From NCBI GenBank assembly GCA_050084515.1, contig CM114275.1:20522001-20586000 (forward strand): DNA of 64,000 nucleotides. The letters run 5' to 3'. The notes beneath the pieces were generated by a model, which did not search any database, was not told the origin of the DNA, and saw only the letters and a list, made by a program, of their open reading frames with translations. The translations under genes were made by a program, and so were the position numbers. The stretch comes from Blasia pusilla. Lineage: Eukaryota; Marchantiophyta; Marchantiopsida; Blasiales. This document shows positions 22,901-32,841 of this stretch, in pieces (within the stretch, counting starts at the first letter, position 1; each line of letters begins with the position of its first letter).

Positions 22901-23085
22901 GTGCTGTTGACCCAAACTTAGCCATGATACGTGCTAGCTTGAGATGCATGTTGTGTGGGTCTGTTGGTAACGCAGCCCGTATGTTGGTGTGTGATCGGTA
23001 TTCTAGGGGTTGGCACATGATGTGTTTGACTCCACGTATGGATGTTGTTCCTACTGGAAGGTGGGTTTGTCCTCGATGTACTTAG
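19966..23085 (+). pseudogene. reverse transcriptase, RNase H, integrase and PHD finger (Pol) of copy A
   Basis: The RT has FSTLDFRAGYHQL (motif A), FGLKNAPAEFQRVMD (motif B) and YIDD at 20641-20652 (catalytic aspartates). RNase H follows with TDWNRLGLGA, GECLAVVW and IDHQSLKWL. The integrase has a His/Cys zinc region (HAHEELGH ... CCMVC) and a D-D-E catalytic set: SVDFAGPL, LIDHVTEF and EADGLVER. The tail ends with a GPY/F-like stretch and then the PHD-type finger. This is the standard Ty3/gypsy domain order. The frame is interrupted by TGA 20263, TGA 22078 and TAA 22423. Copy B has GGG at the first of these, and copy C does not reach the others. The product would be a polyprotein cut by the protease. 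Confidence 0.88.
22945..23079 (+). other. C-terminal PHD-type zinc finger in the integrase of copy A
   Basis: The ligand spacing is C-x2-C-x11-C-x2-Y-x4-H-x2-C-x14-C-x2-C, with CMLC, CDRY, GWHMMC and WVCPRC. This is the C4HC3 pattern of PHD fingers, with the fourth zinc ligand read as Tyr (codon 22999-23001, TAT; Cys would be TGT, one G-to-A change). PHD fingers read histone H3 tails. In chromoviruses the same position is occupied by a chromodomain. I infer a role in choosing insertion sites. Only copy A shows this end. Confidence 0.7.
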
Positions 23086-23260
23086 GAGAGGTAGATGACT
23101 TGATCTTTGCATGATATGGATTACAGATGTGCGACTAACGATGGAGCAACCTGGCACCCGACCTTCTGATTCGTGCACCCAAGAAGGGGTATAGCATGTA
23201 GTAGATGTATAGGGTTACCTGAGAGTTAGAGGGACCTAACCTCCAGTTAGGGGGGCGAGT

Positions 23261-23840
23261 TGTGGTACACTTATGTTTGTGGATGCTCTCGTCTATGTTA
23301 TGTATGTATGTGAGTATGGTATATCAGCGATGTATGTTGTATGACGGTGTGGATTCGCACGATAGCTGTCATGACCATACGAATTATGTCGTAGAGTATA
23401 GTGTGCCAATAGAGGCCATACCTTATGTAGGGCCGTAGTGTCTAGGTAGAGATGCGAGTCATACATAGGGTTGGGGGTTACTCAGTTGAGGGTGACTTTT
23501 CCAGTAGGGCCCGCTCTTAGGTTGGAGGATATAAAGTGGAGTGCATTCAAAGAACAGTTAGGTTTTTGAGTTGAGCCTGTTGCATTGGGAGTTAGCCTTG
23601 GTAGTGAGTAGAGCTCTTGGCTATGGTGTTTCCCGCAAGCTTCGACCTAGATTCTCCCATCGTGGAGTGGGTTTGGCTCGATTGTATGTGATTCTATACG
23701 TGTTTTATGATAGTAGGTCTTTCACGGACTTCATTTGTGGTACACTTATGTTTGTGGATGCTCTCGTCTATGTTATGTATGTATGTGAGTATGGTATGTC
23801 AACGATGTATTTTGTATGACGATGTGGATTCGCACGACAC
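23261..23840 (+). repeat. LTR of copy A followed by a partial second LTR
   Basis: TGTGGTACAC at 23261 directly follows a purine-rich tract. The 475-base step to the second TGTGGTACAC at 23736, and TTCA ending at 23733, give a 473-bp LTR with TG...CA ends and a TATA-like GGATATAAAG at 23528. The second copy, 23736 to about 23837, matches the first 102 bases and then stops. A 228-bp part of the LTR (23366-23593) is also found in copy C at 58594-58820. An alternative is that the LTR starts at TGTCATGACC (23367) and the 102-base block is a separate repeat. Confidence 0.6.
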
Positions 23841-23850
23841 ACGCCTTGTC

Positions 23851-24764
23851 GGTAATCATGTTTGGTTAGACTCATTCTTAGTAGTGGGAAACCAGGGAGG
23901 TAAGATGAGTGTCATGCGGATTCCTGATATCAAGACTATGATGGAGGCATCGGCGCAGAACCTTGTATCAAAGGTGGTATGTACTATCCGATTAAAGAGG
24001 AGAGTTTCCATCATGGAAACAAGATAAGATAAGATGGAATTCCTTAGGTTATCGGAGTGACTCCTAAGACCATCTACCTAATTGATCACACCGGTGTAGA
24101 TGATAAGGTGTCGGCCGGGGATCACTATGTTTCAGACTTGTCTGAAGTACTCAGTTCCATGGCTCTACTGAATTTAGTTGAGGGTAAGTTCGTCGTGAAT
24201 TCCTTGCTCATCTTGACATATTTTTATTGTGTTTTGTCTTCATTCTCACTTTGTTTATTTAACTCATTGCATCTTCGTGTTTCTGCATGTAGTGGGGAGT
24301 CTTCCTCAAGTTCACCATCATCTTAGATAGATTAGAGCTTTAGGACGTAGAAAGGAGCAGAATTTTCAAGGCACATGTGTCTTCTGTTGGCTCCACGATG
24401 CACTTGCCATTTTCAGTTGAGGAATTCTGATTTAGCTCATCTTCCACTATATCTGTGATTTTACTTCACTTCCATTCAGTAGTAGACTAAGCTTATTTTG
24501 TAGGGTTGTGCGGTAAGAAGGGTAATGTTCAAAGGGCTTCAGGGTGTTCACGAGGAGTAAGCCTAGCTATCAGTCCTTAAGATAAGTTGCCTCGACGTCC
24601 AAGTCGAGGCAACATAGTGTTTGCAGTCGGTACCGATATCCATATCGGCAATAGTTCCTTGCACGAGAATACCATGTCAACTGCTCTCCTATCAAAGTTT
24701 CTCTTTGCTTTGCAATGGTTGCCCTAAATGTGCGACTTGTGCGTGAATGCTAAGTTGATTCTCT
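23851..24764. other. spacer with no supported gene
   Basis: Two short plus-strand ORFs (23707-24027 and 24057-24326) have no recognised domain. GATAAGATAAGATAAG-like short direct repeats lie at 24022-24035. Nothing else stands out. Confidence 0.4.
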
Positions 24765-25034
24765 TTGATGGGTTGTATGGTTGTCAATGTGGTTGCATCG
24801 GCGGACAGACTCGTACTTTCAGATCAGTGCGTTGCCATGTTTTATATTTTCTTAGGCAAGAGCCCTACACCTTATGAAAAACCAGCTTACCAGACTTCCC
24901 TATGGAGAGACCTTGTGGAGTGGGTCCATTATTGCTACAGTATGGAGCACAAGCAGTATGTATGCTTGTGCTCCAAGTGCATTGAGTTCTTCCGATTACC
25001 AGAAACCTTCAATGCACACATAGCCACCCACTAG
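24765..25034 (+). CDS. exon-like ORF with a Cys/His pattern, possibly a transposase-associated fragment
   Basis: The 89-codon ORF ends with YVCLCSKCIEFF and AHIATH, a C-x-C-x2-C...H-x3-H arrangement. It loosely resembles the N-terminal transposase-associated domain of CACTA (En/Spm) elements, whose pattern is C-P-C-x2-C...HL. I cannot prove it: no transposase core is visible nearby. A further frame continues past the TAG with acidic and lysine-rich residues to about 25120. Confidence 0.25.
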   Translation: MMGCMVVNVVASADRLVLSDQCVAMFYIFLGKSPTPYEKPAYQTSLWRDLVEWVHYCYSMEHKQYVCLCSKCIEFFRLPETFNAHIATH

Positions 25035-25505
25035 TTGCGGCCCGTCTCGGGAACACCTCGGCATACAGGGAAGAAGAAGGCGGATGCCAATTTTGAACGA
25101 GAAGAAGATGAGGAAGATGATAACGGTATGGCTTTTTCACTTCGACTGCTTACTGAAGTAGGAGTACTTCTTGACACTCAATAGCTCACATTATGTTTCT
25201 ACTTGAATATATATGTGTATCTGACGTTACCATGTTTGTTTTGTATGCAAGAATATTTCCAACAATGCCATATGCTACAAATATACGGCTTAGGGGCATA
25301 GTTCAGCAACGTTGGACACACCGCAAGATACAAAAGCAGTCTAGCGTGCTTAACAAAGCAAGAGAGCATGAAGGAAGGGCAGCAGGGCCCTATGTCCCCA
25401 TGCCCCCCTTGAGTGATTTGCTTATTGCATTGGAGGCCCATAAGACTGAAGAGTTCCAGCAAACCTCATGGAGTGGTTTAGCTAAGGTAGAGGAGTTTGA
25501 GAATG

Positions 25506-26474
25506 TCGCGACCCTCATAACCAAACAACACCAAATAGGCGCCAAGCAAAACATCAAAACTCAAGTGAACTCACGCTGCGAGGTTTGCGCTTTGGAGAGG
25601 CGTTTGGAAAAGTCTCTTGGAAAAGTTTAAGAGACGAAACGCATAACAGAGTTGTGCGTTTCATGCATTAGTGGTCGCGACCAGGAAACTTAGACCAAAC
25701 GCGAGCCAAGACTTGAGATGAGTTGAGTCTTGGAAGGTTGGTTGTCAAAGAGGTGAGAACCAGTTTGGAACACGACTAGCGTTTGAGAGAATTTGACTGT
25801 GTTTAGGACCATAACGTTGAGTTCCAAGATGCGTTTGGGACAAATAAGGGCGCGATGGAAAGCTGATCTTCAGACGCTTCCACCTCACTAAAGATCTTAG
25901 CAAACGCGTAAGTACAGGCTGAGATATTGGCCGAAAACGATTGAAAGAGCAATCGGGTTGAGGGCCAATTGGAGAGGCACGGGTGTCTTTCCCTAAATGT
26001 AGGGGGGCCTCGGAGATCCCCAGAAGTACTAGTAAGGGAGGAGTCTCTCCGAGATGTCACGGAACACGAATCCCCACTTTGGGCGCCAAACGGCGTTTCA
26101 AAGGCACGGGATGGAACGGGAGTTTGGCATTGGAACTCGAAACCCAAACCTGATCCAAAGGAGTGGACTTTGTACGCCACACTTGGATTCCAACGCGAGA
26201 TTCACTTTGTGCGAGTCTTGGTGAGGAACTCATTGGATGTCCATCGGACAGTTGGAACCGCTAGGCGCGAAACGCCGTTTCAGGTTCCTGAACCGACCAG
26301 AAAGTCTGTCCCAAGTCTTTCAAGATTTTCCTGTGTTGTAAATTGCGAAACTAGGAAGGGTGAGCTTGATCAGAGTCCGAGACAAGAACTCGCAAAGTAA
26401 TCCGGCTGATTGATCCAAGACCCGACTAACCAAAGTGCGTGTTTGGATGCAGATCAACGTTGAGAGTGTGACCT
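25506..26474. repeat. dispersed repeat, copy 1 (about 970 bp)
   Basis: It is collinear with 51951-52892 in the same orientation. Shared landmarks in order are ACCCTCATAACCAAACAA, GCGCTTTGGAGAGG, GAGCCAAGACTTGAGAT, GGAAGGTTGGTTG, TGGAACTCGAAA, CCTGATCCAA and GTTTGGATGCAGATCAA. The two copies differ by many single-base changes and small indels. No ORF is shared, so this is probably a non-autonomous element or an old segmental duplication. Confidence 0.8.
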
Positions 26475-26672
26475 ATGGGTAGAGCACACAGGCATGCTTG
26501 GTATAGCAGTGAGGAGTACTACCTCCCACGATTCAAATACAATTACCGAATCTGGAAGGAGAAGAGTAAGCCAGAGATACTTGCCAAAATGCGAGAAAAA
26601 GTCTCCCGCATGTATGTCGATGGCGTCGGCTGCAGCATGGCACATGCGGTTGTGCAGGTTTTTACCTTGTAG
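26475..26672 (+). CDS. exon-like ORF, unidentified
   Basis: A 65-codon ORF, rich in basic residues (KSKPEILAKMREKVSRMY), starts at ATG 26475 exactly where the dispersed repeat ends. GTGCAG|GTTTTT at about 26655 is a plausible donor. It could be the first exon of the gene that continues at 26766, but the connection is not proven. Confidence 0.22.
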   Translation: MGRAHRHAWYSSEEYYLPRFKYNYRIWKEKSKPEILAKMREKVSRMYVDGVGCSMAHAVVQVFTL

Positions 26673-26765
26673 CCACAATTCATGCTTACTCTCATTTCAT
26701 GTGTTATTTCAAGAAGGTAAGGCTCCCTCCACTTCACTCACTTTTCCCGACTTCATTTAACAAGG

Positions 26766-27523
26766 TTGAGCATACTTCCAATGGTGGACCATGTGCAGGG
26801 TGGTTTGCATGTGGATATAGTTGACTCTAGTGACAATGAAGGGGACACCATCATTGTTGAGACTGTTGGGCCCGAAAATAGTCCCGGCTGGCCAAACCAG
26901 CCTAAAGACATCGGTGGGGATGACCGGGGGGGTCAGAAGGAGGCAACCCATAATCGGAAATCCGGGAGGAACAAGGGAGGTAAATCATCCAGATCCCTTC
27001 ACAAAAAACGTGGGCCATGCTCGGAGCAAGTGAAGAGTGTGGGCACGAACACCCGGAAGTCACCAAGACTTCACCCTGGCCACACCACTGACAATGAATG
27101 CAATATTGAAACCCACATTACACCATCTCGGGCAAGTGAAGTTGGGCAAGGCAACCTTGGCGCATCGGAGATTCCAATCCTCATTGGAGAATCACGACCC
27201 CATAAGAAAACCAAGGAAGGCCTCCGGCAGCGGAGGAGGATGATGATGCTAGCAGAAAAGGCCAAGCAGGTATACCTATGAGAGCTTCAATATCAGGTTT
27301 CCATGTGCTTGGCTGAACGTCAGTTTTCCATGTGCTTCATTCGTAACTGCCATGTGAATAGGTGGCGGGTCTTGAACTTGGCGTAAAGGGTGCACCTCCG
27401 GCCAAGACACTCAACACCGTCCATGAGGATGTGGTTTACTCAAAGGTCTCCTATAAGGTCACTATGGACCCTATGGTAGAGGAGGATGTTGGAGAGGAAG
27501 TGGAGTTCCAGGAAACTCCATAG
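26766..27523 (+). CDS. two-exon hypothetical gene, lysine/serine-rich acidic-tailed protein
   Basis: Exon 26766-27269 ends CAG|GTATAC and exon 27362-27523 begins after AATAG and ends in TAG. Both borders are in phase 0 and join into one frame. The product has an acidic start, a basic RKSGRNKGGKSSRSLHKK region and RKSPRLH, which look like nuclear localisation signals. The second exon ends VEEDVGEEVEFQETP. The frame is open upstream without ATG at 26766; ATG 26781 gives MVDHVQGG. I do not recognise a family. It could belong to a transposon or to a real but poorly conserved nuclear protein. Confidence 0.35.
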
Positions 27524-29539
27524 CCTTTGTTCTCCACCCCCTCCTTGATGCCATTGGACAACACCCATGGACTTTCCCCACCTCATCCATGAAGGTTTGA
27601 GTGGAGGTCATCTTGCTGAAGTTTTGTATTTTGTAAGTGGTTTTGCAGCTCTTATCATACCTTCCTCTTTTTCCATAGCTTTAGAAAATAGCAGCGACTT
27701 TTGTTTTTGTTGACACTCAGTTGGTGCTTGCCTCTGAAAACATCCACTGACTGTCTAACAGGTGATCTCTGGAGCTGGCTATGGGTTTCGGCTTCTTTAG
27801 TGTCATATCCATGTTCAGATGTTTCCATTTGTAAGTGCATATTCTCATGCTCCTCCTTAACTGATGTCTCTTTGTCTACATGGATAGTTGTTGGTTGTTT
27901 AAAATCGTTCACAAGACTTTGTGTTTTACTCAGATGTGTGGCAGCGGCTTACATTTTGAAAATTTCTTCCCACCAAGTTTTGAAGTGCTTTTCTGGAAGC
28001 CCTATTTTCCAGAATTCAGCGTGAAGACCTCCAACATTTCAGGTGATTTTACCCTAGGCAGTCCCGGCTTTGCTTTGAGTAATTATGGTATAGTCGATTA
28101 AAACAGTCTCAATGACTCATGGCCATGCTTTTGTCTCTTGGTATGTGCAGGTTTATTTTGTAGTGGCTGGATAGGCCCAAGGAATTGGCTTGGTTCTTTG
28201 TAAACAGGCCATTTTGGTCCTGGTGCAAGTATGATGTTGCTTTAGGCATGAAATAGATAGGAAGTAGATAGTCGCGGCTGTATAGCTGGCTTTTTGTCCA
28301 TCTGGCTAGAGTTCATCAATAGCAACTTTGGGACTTCCTATTGGACCTAAAATTTAATAAAATGGCATGTATTTTTTTGGATTATTGACTGTGTGCAAGT
28401 GTAAGGGGTAGTCACTAAAGACTATGTATGCCCACGGTTTAGACCAAGACTATGTGATCGTTGTCTTTTGCTCATTAGGACCAGGACTATGTGCTTGCTG
28501 TTTTTTGTTTGCCGGTTAGGACTGAACAAATCCTTGATATGATAAAGGAGCCTCTCGGTTTTGGACAGTTTCCATATATGGTTCAAATCTGCTAGTAGGT
28601 AGAGCTTTGAAGCTTTCTATTGCACTCCCACCATTCCACCTACATGCATGACAATATATGTTCCAAGGATACTAGTTGGATAGGCCCAAGGAATTGGCCT
28701 CATATGTTCCAAGGAAACTAGCATGAACAACAAGTGGAAATCTCTATGAGGCATAAACACAAAAACAACCGTCTTCAGGGCATGAACACCTCGTATCCTG
28801 TGTTCCTTCGAGATCGGAGGTATCCACAATAGGAAGATGTACACATTTCGGCAAGGCTTAAGCAAGTCTTTTCCATTTCACATGTAGCAAGGCTTACAAT
28901 CATGACTATAATAGCTAAATCAGGTGAAACACCGCCAAAATTTTATGAAGAGGGAGAAGCGTCCGGGGTTGGGTAAACAGACAATCGATGATGATTTTCT
29001 TTAGTTGCAACTAACATCCATGGTTACAACCATCTTGGAGGTGCGGGATTCACAATGGGGGAACCGCTACAAAAATAGCGGGCAACGAATCACCTTTCCA
29101 GACGGCTCGCTTTATTCGGCATGATATGTAGAGAAGGTTGTAGTGATAACTAAGATAGCGACACCACATAACACGCCGCCAAAAGTTTATGAAGAGGGAC
29201 GTGCCTCACGGGTAGGGTAAAGAGAGGTTTGATGTTTTTTTTTTAGTTACATATCCTCCGTAGTTGGAACTACTTTGGACATCGAAGATAAATGCTTCCA
29301 TTTGGTTTTGATTCCATCGGGATATCCCCAACATCGGTTTGTAAAACCGTATGGAATCCAATACGATACGGTTATGTTTGTACATGTTTTCAGCACATGG
29401 TGTTTTGCATCGCCTTTATTATTTGCTTACATCCAGAACAAAGAATCAAAGTCGTCATACGATATACTACCCGCGGGCGACGTGACGGCGCGGGCAGTCT
29501 CTTTGTAACTTAGGACCTAGTGTAATATATACAGACAAT
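27524..29539. other. spacer with no supported gene
   Basis: Only short ORFs without domains. Two short stretches repeat within it: 'GATAGGCCCAAGGAATTGGC' occurs at about 28169 and again at about 28678, and CACCGCCAAAATTTTATGAAGAGGGA at about 28930 is echoed at 29171 with small differences. These suggest local duplications. Confidence 0.4.
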
Positions 29540-29780
29540 ATTAGTAGCATCAAGCTTGCTAATAACCTTGTGTTTCATGCTGGAAAAAAATAACATGTTG
29601 AGGTGCACTTCCATTTTATCAGAGAGAAAGTGCTTATAGGAGAAATTGATCTTATGTATATAGGTACAGATCAGCAAATTGTTGGTATCTTTACAAAGAT
29701 ATTGTCTAGAGATAAGTTTTAGATGTTTAGAAACGATTTAGAGATACCGAGATGAGCTTGAGGGGAAGTATTGAAGATTG
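29540..29780 (+). pseudogene. Ty1/copia RNase H C-terminal remnant
   Basis: Broken frames here read SIKLANNLVFHAG, VEVHFHFIREKVL, GEIDLMYIGTDQQIVGIFTKILSRDKF and MFRNDLEI. This is the end of a Copia polyprotein, which in intact elements reads ...NPVFHxRTKHIEVxYHFVREKV...ADIFTKxL. Several stops are present. Upstream Pol is missing. Confidence 0.75.
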
Positions 29781-30060
29781 AGTTATAGTCAAGCTCATCG
29801 GACACCCGAACTGCTACATTTGGTGCTCACACGAAGTAGGAAAGCTTAATCTTGGTTAGTTAATTAAACATGATTGTCTTAACTAGGGTTAGTTAATCAC
29901 AGATAGTCTAACTCGAGACTATGGTTATGATTAGGGTTATGGTTGCTTGTACATATCTTGTATAATTGAGAGGGGGACCAGCCTCTATTTATTCTTTCAT
30001 TGCAAAATTTCGTTCTCCATGGTGGTGTGTGAGTGTGAGAGTCATATCTTATCAGTTATG
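29771..30060 (+). repeat. likely Copia LTR remnant
   Basis: Sequence starts TTGAAGATTGAG right after the RNase H end and includes GGTTAGTTAATTAA and GTTAGTTAATCACA short repeats, a stretch rich in TAGGGTTA, and the typical U5-like TCTTGTATAATTGAGAGGGGGACCAGCC. It is cut at about 30090 where the LINE-like fragment begins. No second LTR is visible, so the call rests on position and composition. Confidence 0.4.
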
Positions 30061-30094
30061 CTTCTTCAGAAGTTTTCTACATAGGTATGGTGCT

Positions 30095-31325
30095 TTTCTC
30101 CACAATTTCATTTGCAGCAATAACTATTTTGGGGAGTTGGGCTTTGGTTTTTTTCAAGGAGATGCACATGTTTTCATGGATCATGTAGTCCATATATAGG
30201 AGAGGGACCAATTGTTCCAACAACAACTAAGATTTATCCAAGATCTTCTTCCTCTTGCTGCACAAGAAATTTACCCCCTTTCAATCAATTGATTACAAAA
30301 GGGCTTGATTGACTTCAGGAGCTTTTTTTTGAAAATTTGTAGAAAATCTAATTTTTAGTCCTTCTCGTTCACGCATCCTCTTATACTCATTGAAGTCATC
30401 TATGTTCATATGAGAGTATAAGAATGAGGGAATGGCCTGCTACAAATCCTCTTATTCTTCCATTTCTTCTTCCTTGGAATATATTCTTAAAATCTTTGGG
30501 GTTACGCCATGGACTTCCTCATCCTTCTCTACATTGATGCAAAGGGTGTCCACATTCTGCAATATGCACATGATAGAGATTGAACGGAAATCCATAATGT
30601 GATTAGAAGGGAGGAAATATCGGTGGCTAATTTTTCACGATACAATGTTAGGCAAGAGCAACTACATGTCCTTTCTTTTGCTATACAAACAACCTCTTGT
30701 CGAAGAAAATGCTCTTTCATGTCTCGAGGTGGCTTTCATCTATTGGGTGATGTGGTGGTGGTTGATCTAACACGTTCTCGTCGTTCTAACTTGGTGTATC
30801 AGGTTGCAAATACTAAATGTTATGCAACCAAAGCATTAGCAAAAATCAAGGAGTTAAGTTATGCGGTGAGACATGTGACCGATGGATTTATTCATTTTTC
30901 ATTGGAAATATTTGGGCTCTTACGTGTGTCTTTTGATACTTTTTTGAAAAATTATGCTCACCACTCCCTCGGGAACCATCATCTTACCCTTACCCCTTCT
31001 TGTAGTCCTTCCTTCTTTGTAGTCATTATTTATTTTCAGCAATGCATCTCAATAGCTTTACAACATGCAAAAGCTTTGGAGTTAATACATTTAGCCAAAA
31101 TGGTGAGGGATCACTTAACTCGTTATCCATCCATGTATGACCAACCACTAGTGTTTTTGTCAAGTTTTTTCAAATTGTTAGTCCAATAGTTCGTTGAGTT
31201 GATTTTGTGTAGGCTTGTTGCCATTTTCTTTGCATTATTTGACCCCTTCCATTCTTCGGATGTTATTATTTTTCTTTGTCCTCTTTCTATGTTCATTTCT
31301 ATAATAAAATTATTATATCATAAAA
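30095..31325 (+). pseudogene. LINE-like retrotransposon C-terminal fragment, copy 2
   Basis: It matches copy 1 from about 5458 onward: GGGGAGTTGGG, GGAGATGCACATG, CATGGATCAT, TTCCAACAACAACTAAGAT. The best frame, 30599-31189, reads RQEQLHVLSF, SCRRKCSFMSRGGFHLLGDVVVVDL and IKELSYAVRHVTDGFI, then ends. The 3' untranslated region is also shared and ends in an AT-rich tail near 31325. Upstream frames are destroyed. With copy 1 it defines a family, and both are 5'-truncated. Confidence 0.75.
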
Positions 31326-32841
31326 TTTCTTCATACGTCGTCCTCGACTCGAATCCATGCACACTAGATTGCGGAAATCCTAAGGCCTCATGCAACTTTT
31401 TGCGCTCAAAATTTTTGGGCGCAAAAAATGTACACCATCACATCATCTTAGTAATTTGACTAACCTTGCCAGTCTAGTATTATCACAAATATCTGAAAAA
31501 AAAATATTTTTTATCTTAGAAAATACTTTTCTGGTCTGGGTACAAAGGGGCGTCCGTGGAATAGACCTCATGAGCCCCGAGGAATGAGGGATTCTTGGGT
31601 GCATCGGTCTTGGCAAACCTCGTCGACTGCAGGTCCTCGAGGGTTTATGGTGCGCAGCTGAGTCGAAGGATCAATGTTGGTGAACTTGCTTGATTGCGCG
31701 GGTACAGAACAGGACCAATTCGAATCCTACCGATATGCCGTTCAGATCTTGCGCGCGTACTGACGGATCCATAATCGCGTCAAGTAAGGACCACCTCGAA
31801 TAGTAAGTTAGTAACAATTTGGCGTACATGCCATGCGCGCGTGCACATGGACCGCACGACAGCAAGTCGTAGACGACATTCGATTGTGACGAATATGCCA
31901 TCCGCGTGTTGATCTCGTGACGACTGTCTCTCGACTATCCGAGATCGCATGGCTGCTGCTTGGGACGCATGGGAACCTACCTTACAGCATCTTCTCGAGG
32001 TTAGAGGATCTTTCTCTGAAATGTCCTCATGAGCTAATGGTCAGAAGGTTTCTTGAGCGTTTCTCCTCTGACTGAATTTCAACCTTCAGAGTTCAGTCAC
32101 TTTGTCCAATTACTTCAGGGCGCCAATCCTCGAAGTGCCTAAAGGTCATTGAGGTTAGGTTTTCATAAAACGAGGAGGAAATAGAGACCCGGAAGAAAAC
32201 GTAAGCATGAAATTGTTCGGCAAAAACTTGTAAGTGGATACACATCGTGCATTGATATCGTTTACAGCGTATGCGGGGACTTTTGATAAAGCTTTTGGCA
32301 CTCACGTGGTGCTCGGGTGTGTTCCGTTGACAAGACGCGTATGCTTTTGATCCACTAGGAAGAAAAGTCTGGTCAGGGGTGAATCTTTGAATGAGGAAAA
32401 GGTCGCTGTAACTAGTGCCGGTGCGCCCTAACATGAACATCAGCACATTGCACAACCAAAATACCCAGATACAATTCGAAAGATACTCAATCGAAGGGCT
32501 CTTTTCCCAAACGTATAGTCAGAATGAACTCAGCTTGCATGGTCATAAGCTCATATATTCCATGCCCGATAGCTGAGATCACACTGTTGTAGAAATCTGG
32601 ATGGGTTCAGGTTTGGCATCCTGTGGCCCCCTGGTTTCTCCCCTGTAGACTATGAAGGCATCCACTAAATATCCTGTATAGATGATCCTGATGAAGTATA
32701 CTCTTCTGCTAACTCCTGCCAATGAATGAGGCTGACTCTTCTGCTAGCTCTTACCTATTAACGAGACCTACTTCTCTGTTGACTCCTAACTCCTGATAAA
32801 ACTGAACAGTCTGCATGTGAGCAGGGGACAGCGAAATCTTC
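31326..32841. other. spacer with a hairpin; no supported gene
   Basis: Positions 31397-31428 contain TTTTTGCGC...GCGCAAAAA, a perfect 9-bp inverted repeat with a 13-base loop. The rest shows only short ORFs. The part nearest 32841 should hold the 3' untranslated region of the TrmH-family gene. Confidence 0.5.

Larger units (their letters stand above)
17325..23733 (+). mobile_element. Ty3/gypsy retrotransposon with DNA methyltransferase, copy A (5'-truncated)
   Basis: The order is protease, cytosine-C5 methyltransferase, reverse transcriptase, RNase H, integrase, PHD-type finger, purine-rich tract, LTR. Homology with copy C begins near 17325-17345, inside the spacer after gag, so gag and the 5' LTR are missing. 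From 18248 to 23085 the frame is unbroken by any insertion or deletion over 4.8 kb, but it contains about ten in-frame stops. Two frameshifts lie upstream, at 17560-17670 and near 18240. A purine-rich tract (AGGGGGGCGAG, 23249-23259) abuts a sequence starting TGTGGTACAC at 23261 that I take as the 3' LTR. The element was inactivated mainly by base substitutions, not by indels. As sequenced it cannot make a full Pol. Confidence 0.9.

Noticed and set aside
23736-23840. The 102-base direct duplication as a target-site duplication
   Set aside because: Far longer than the 4-6 bases of Ty3/gypsy insertions; a second LTR start fits better.
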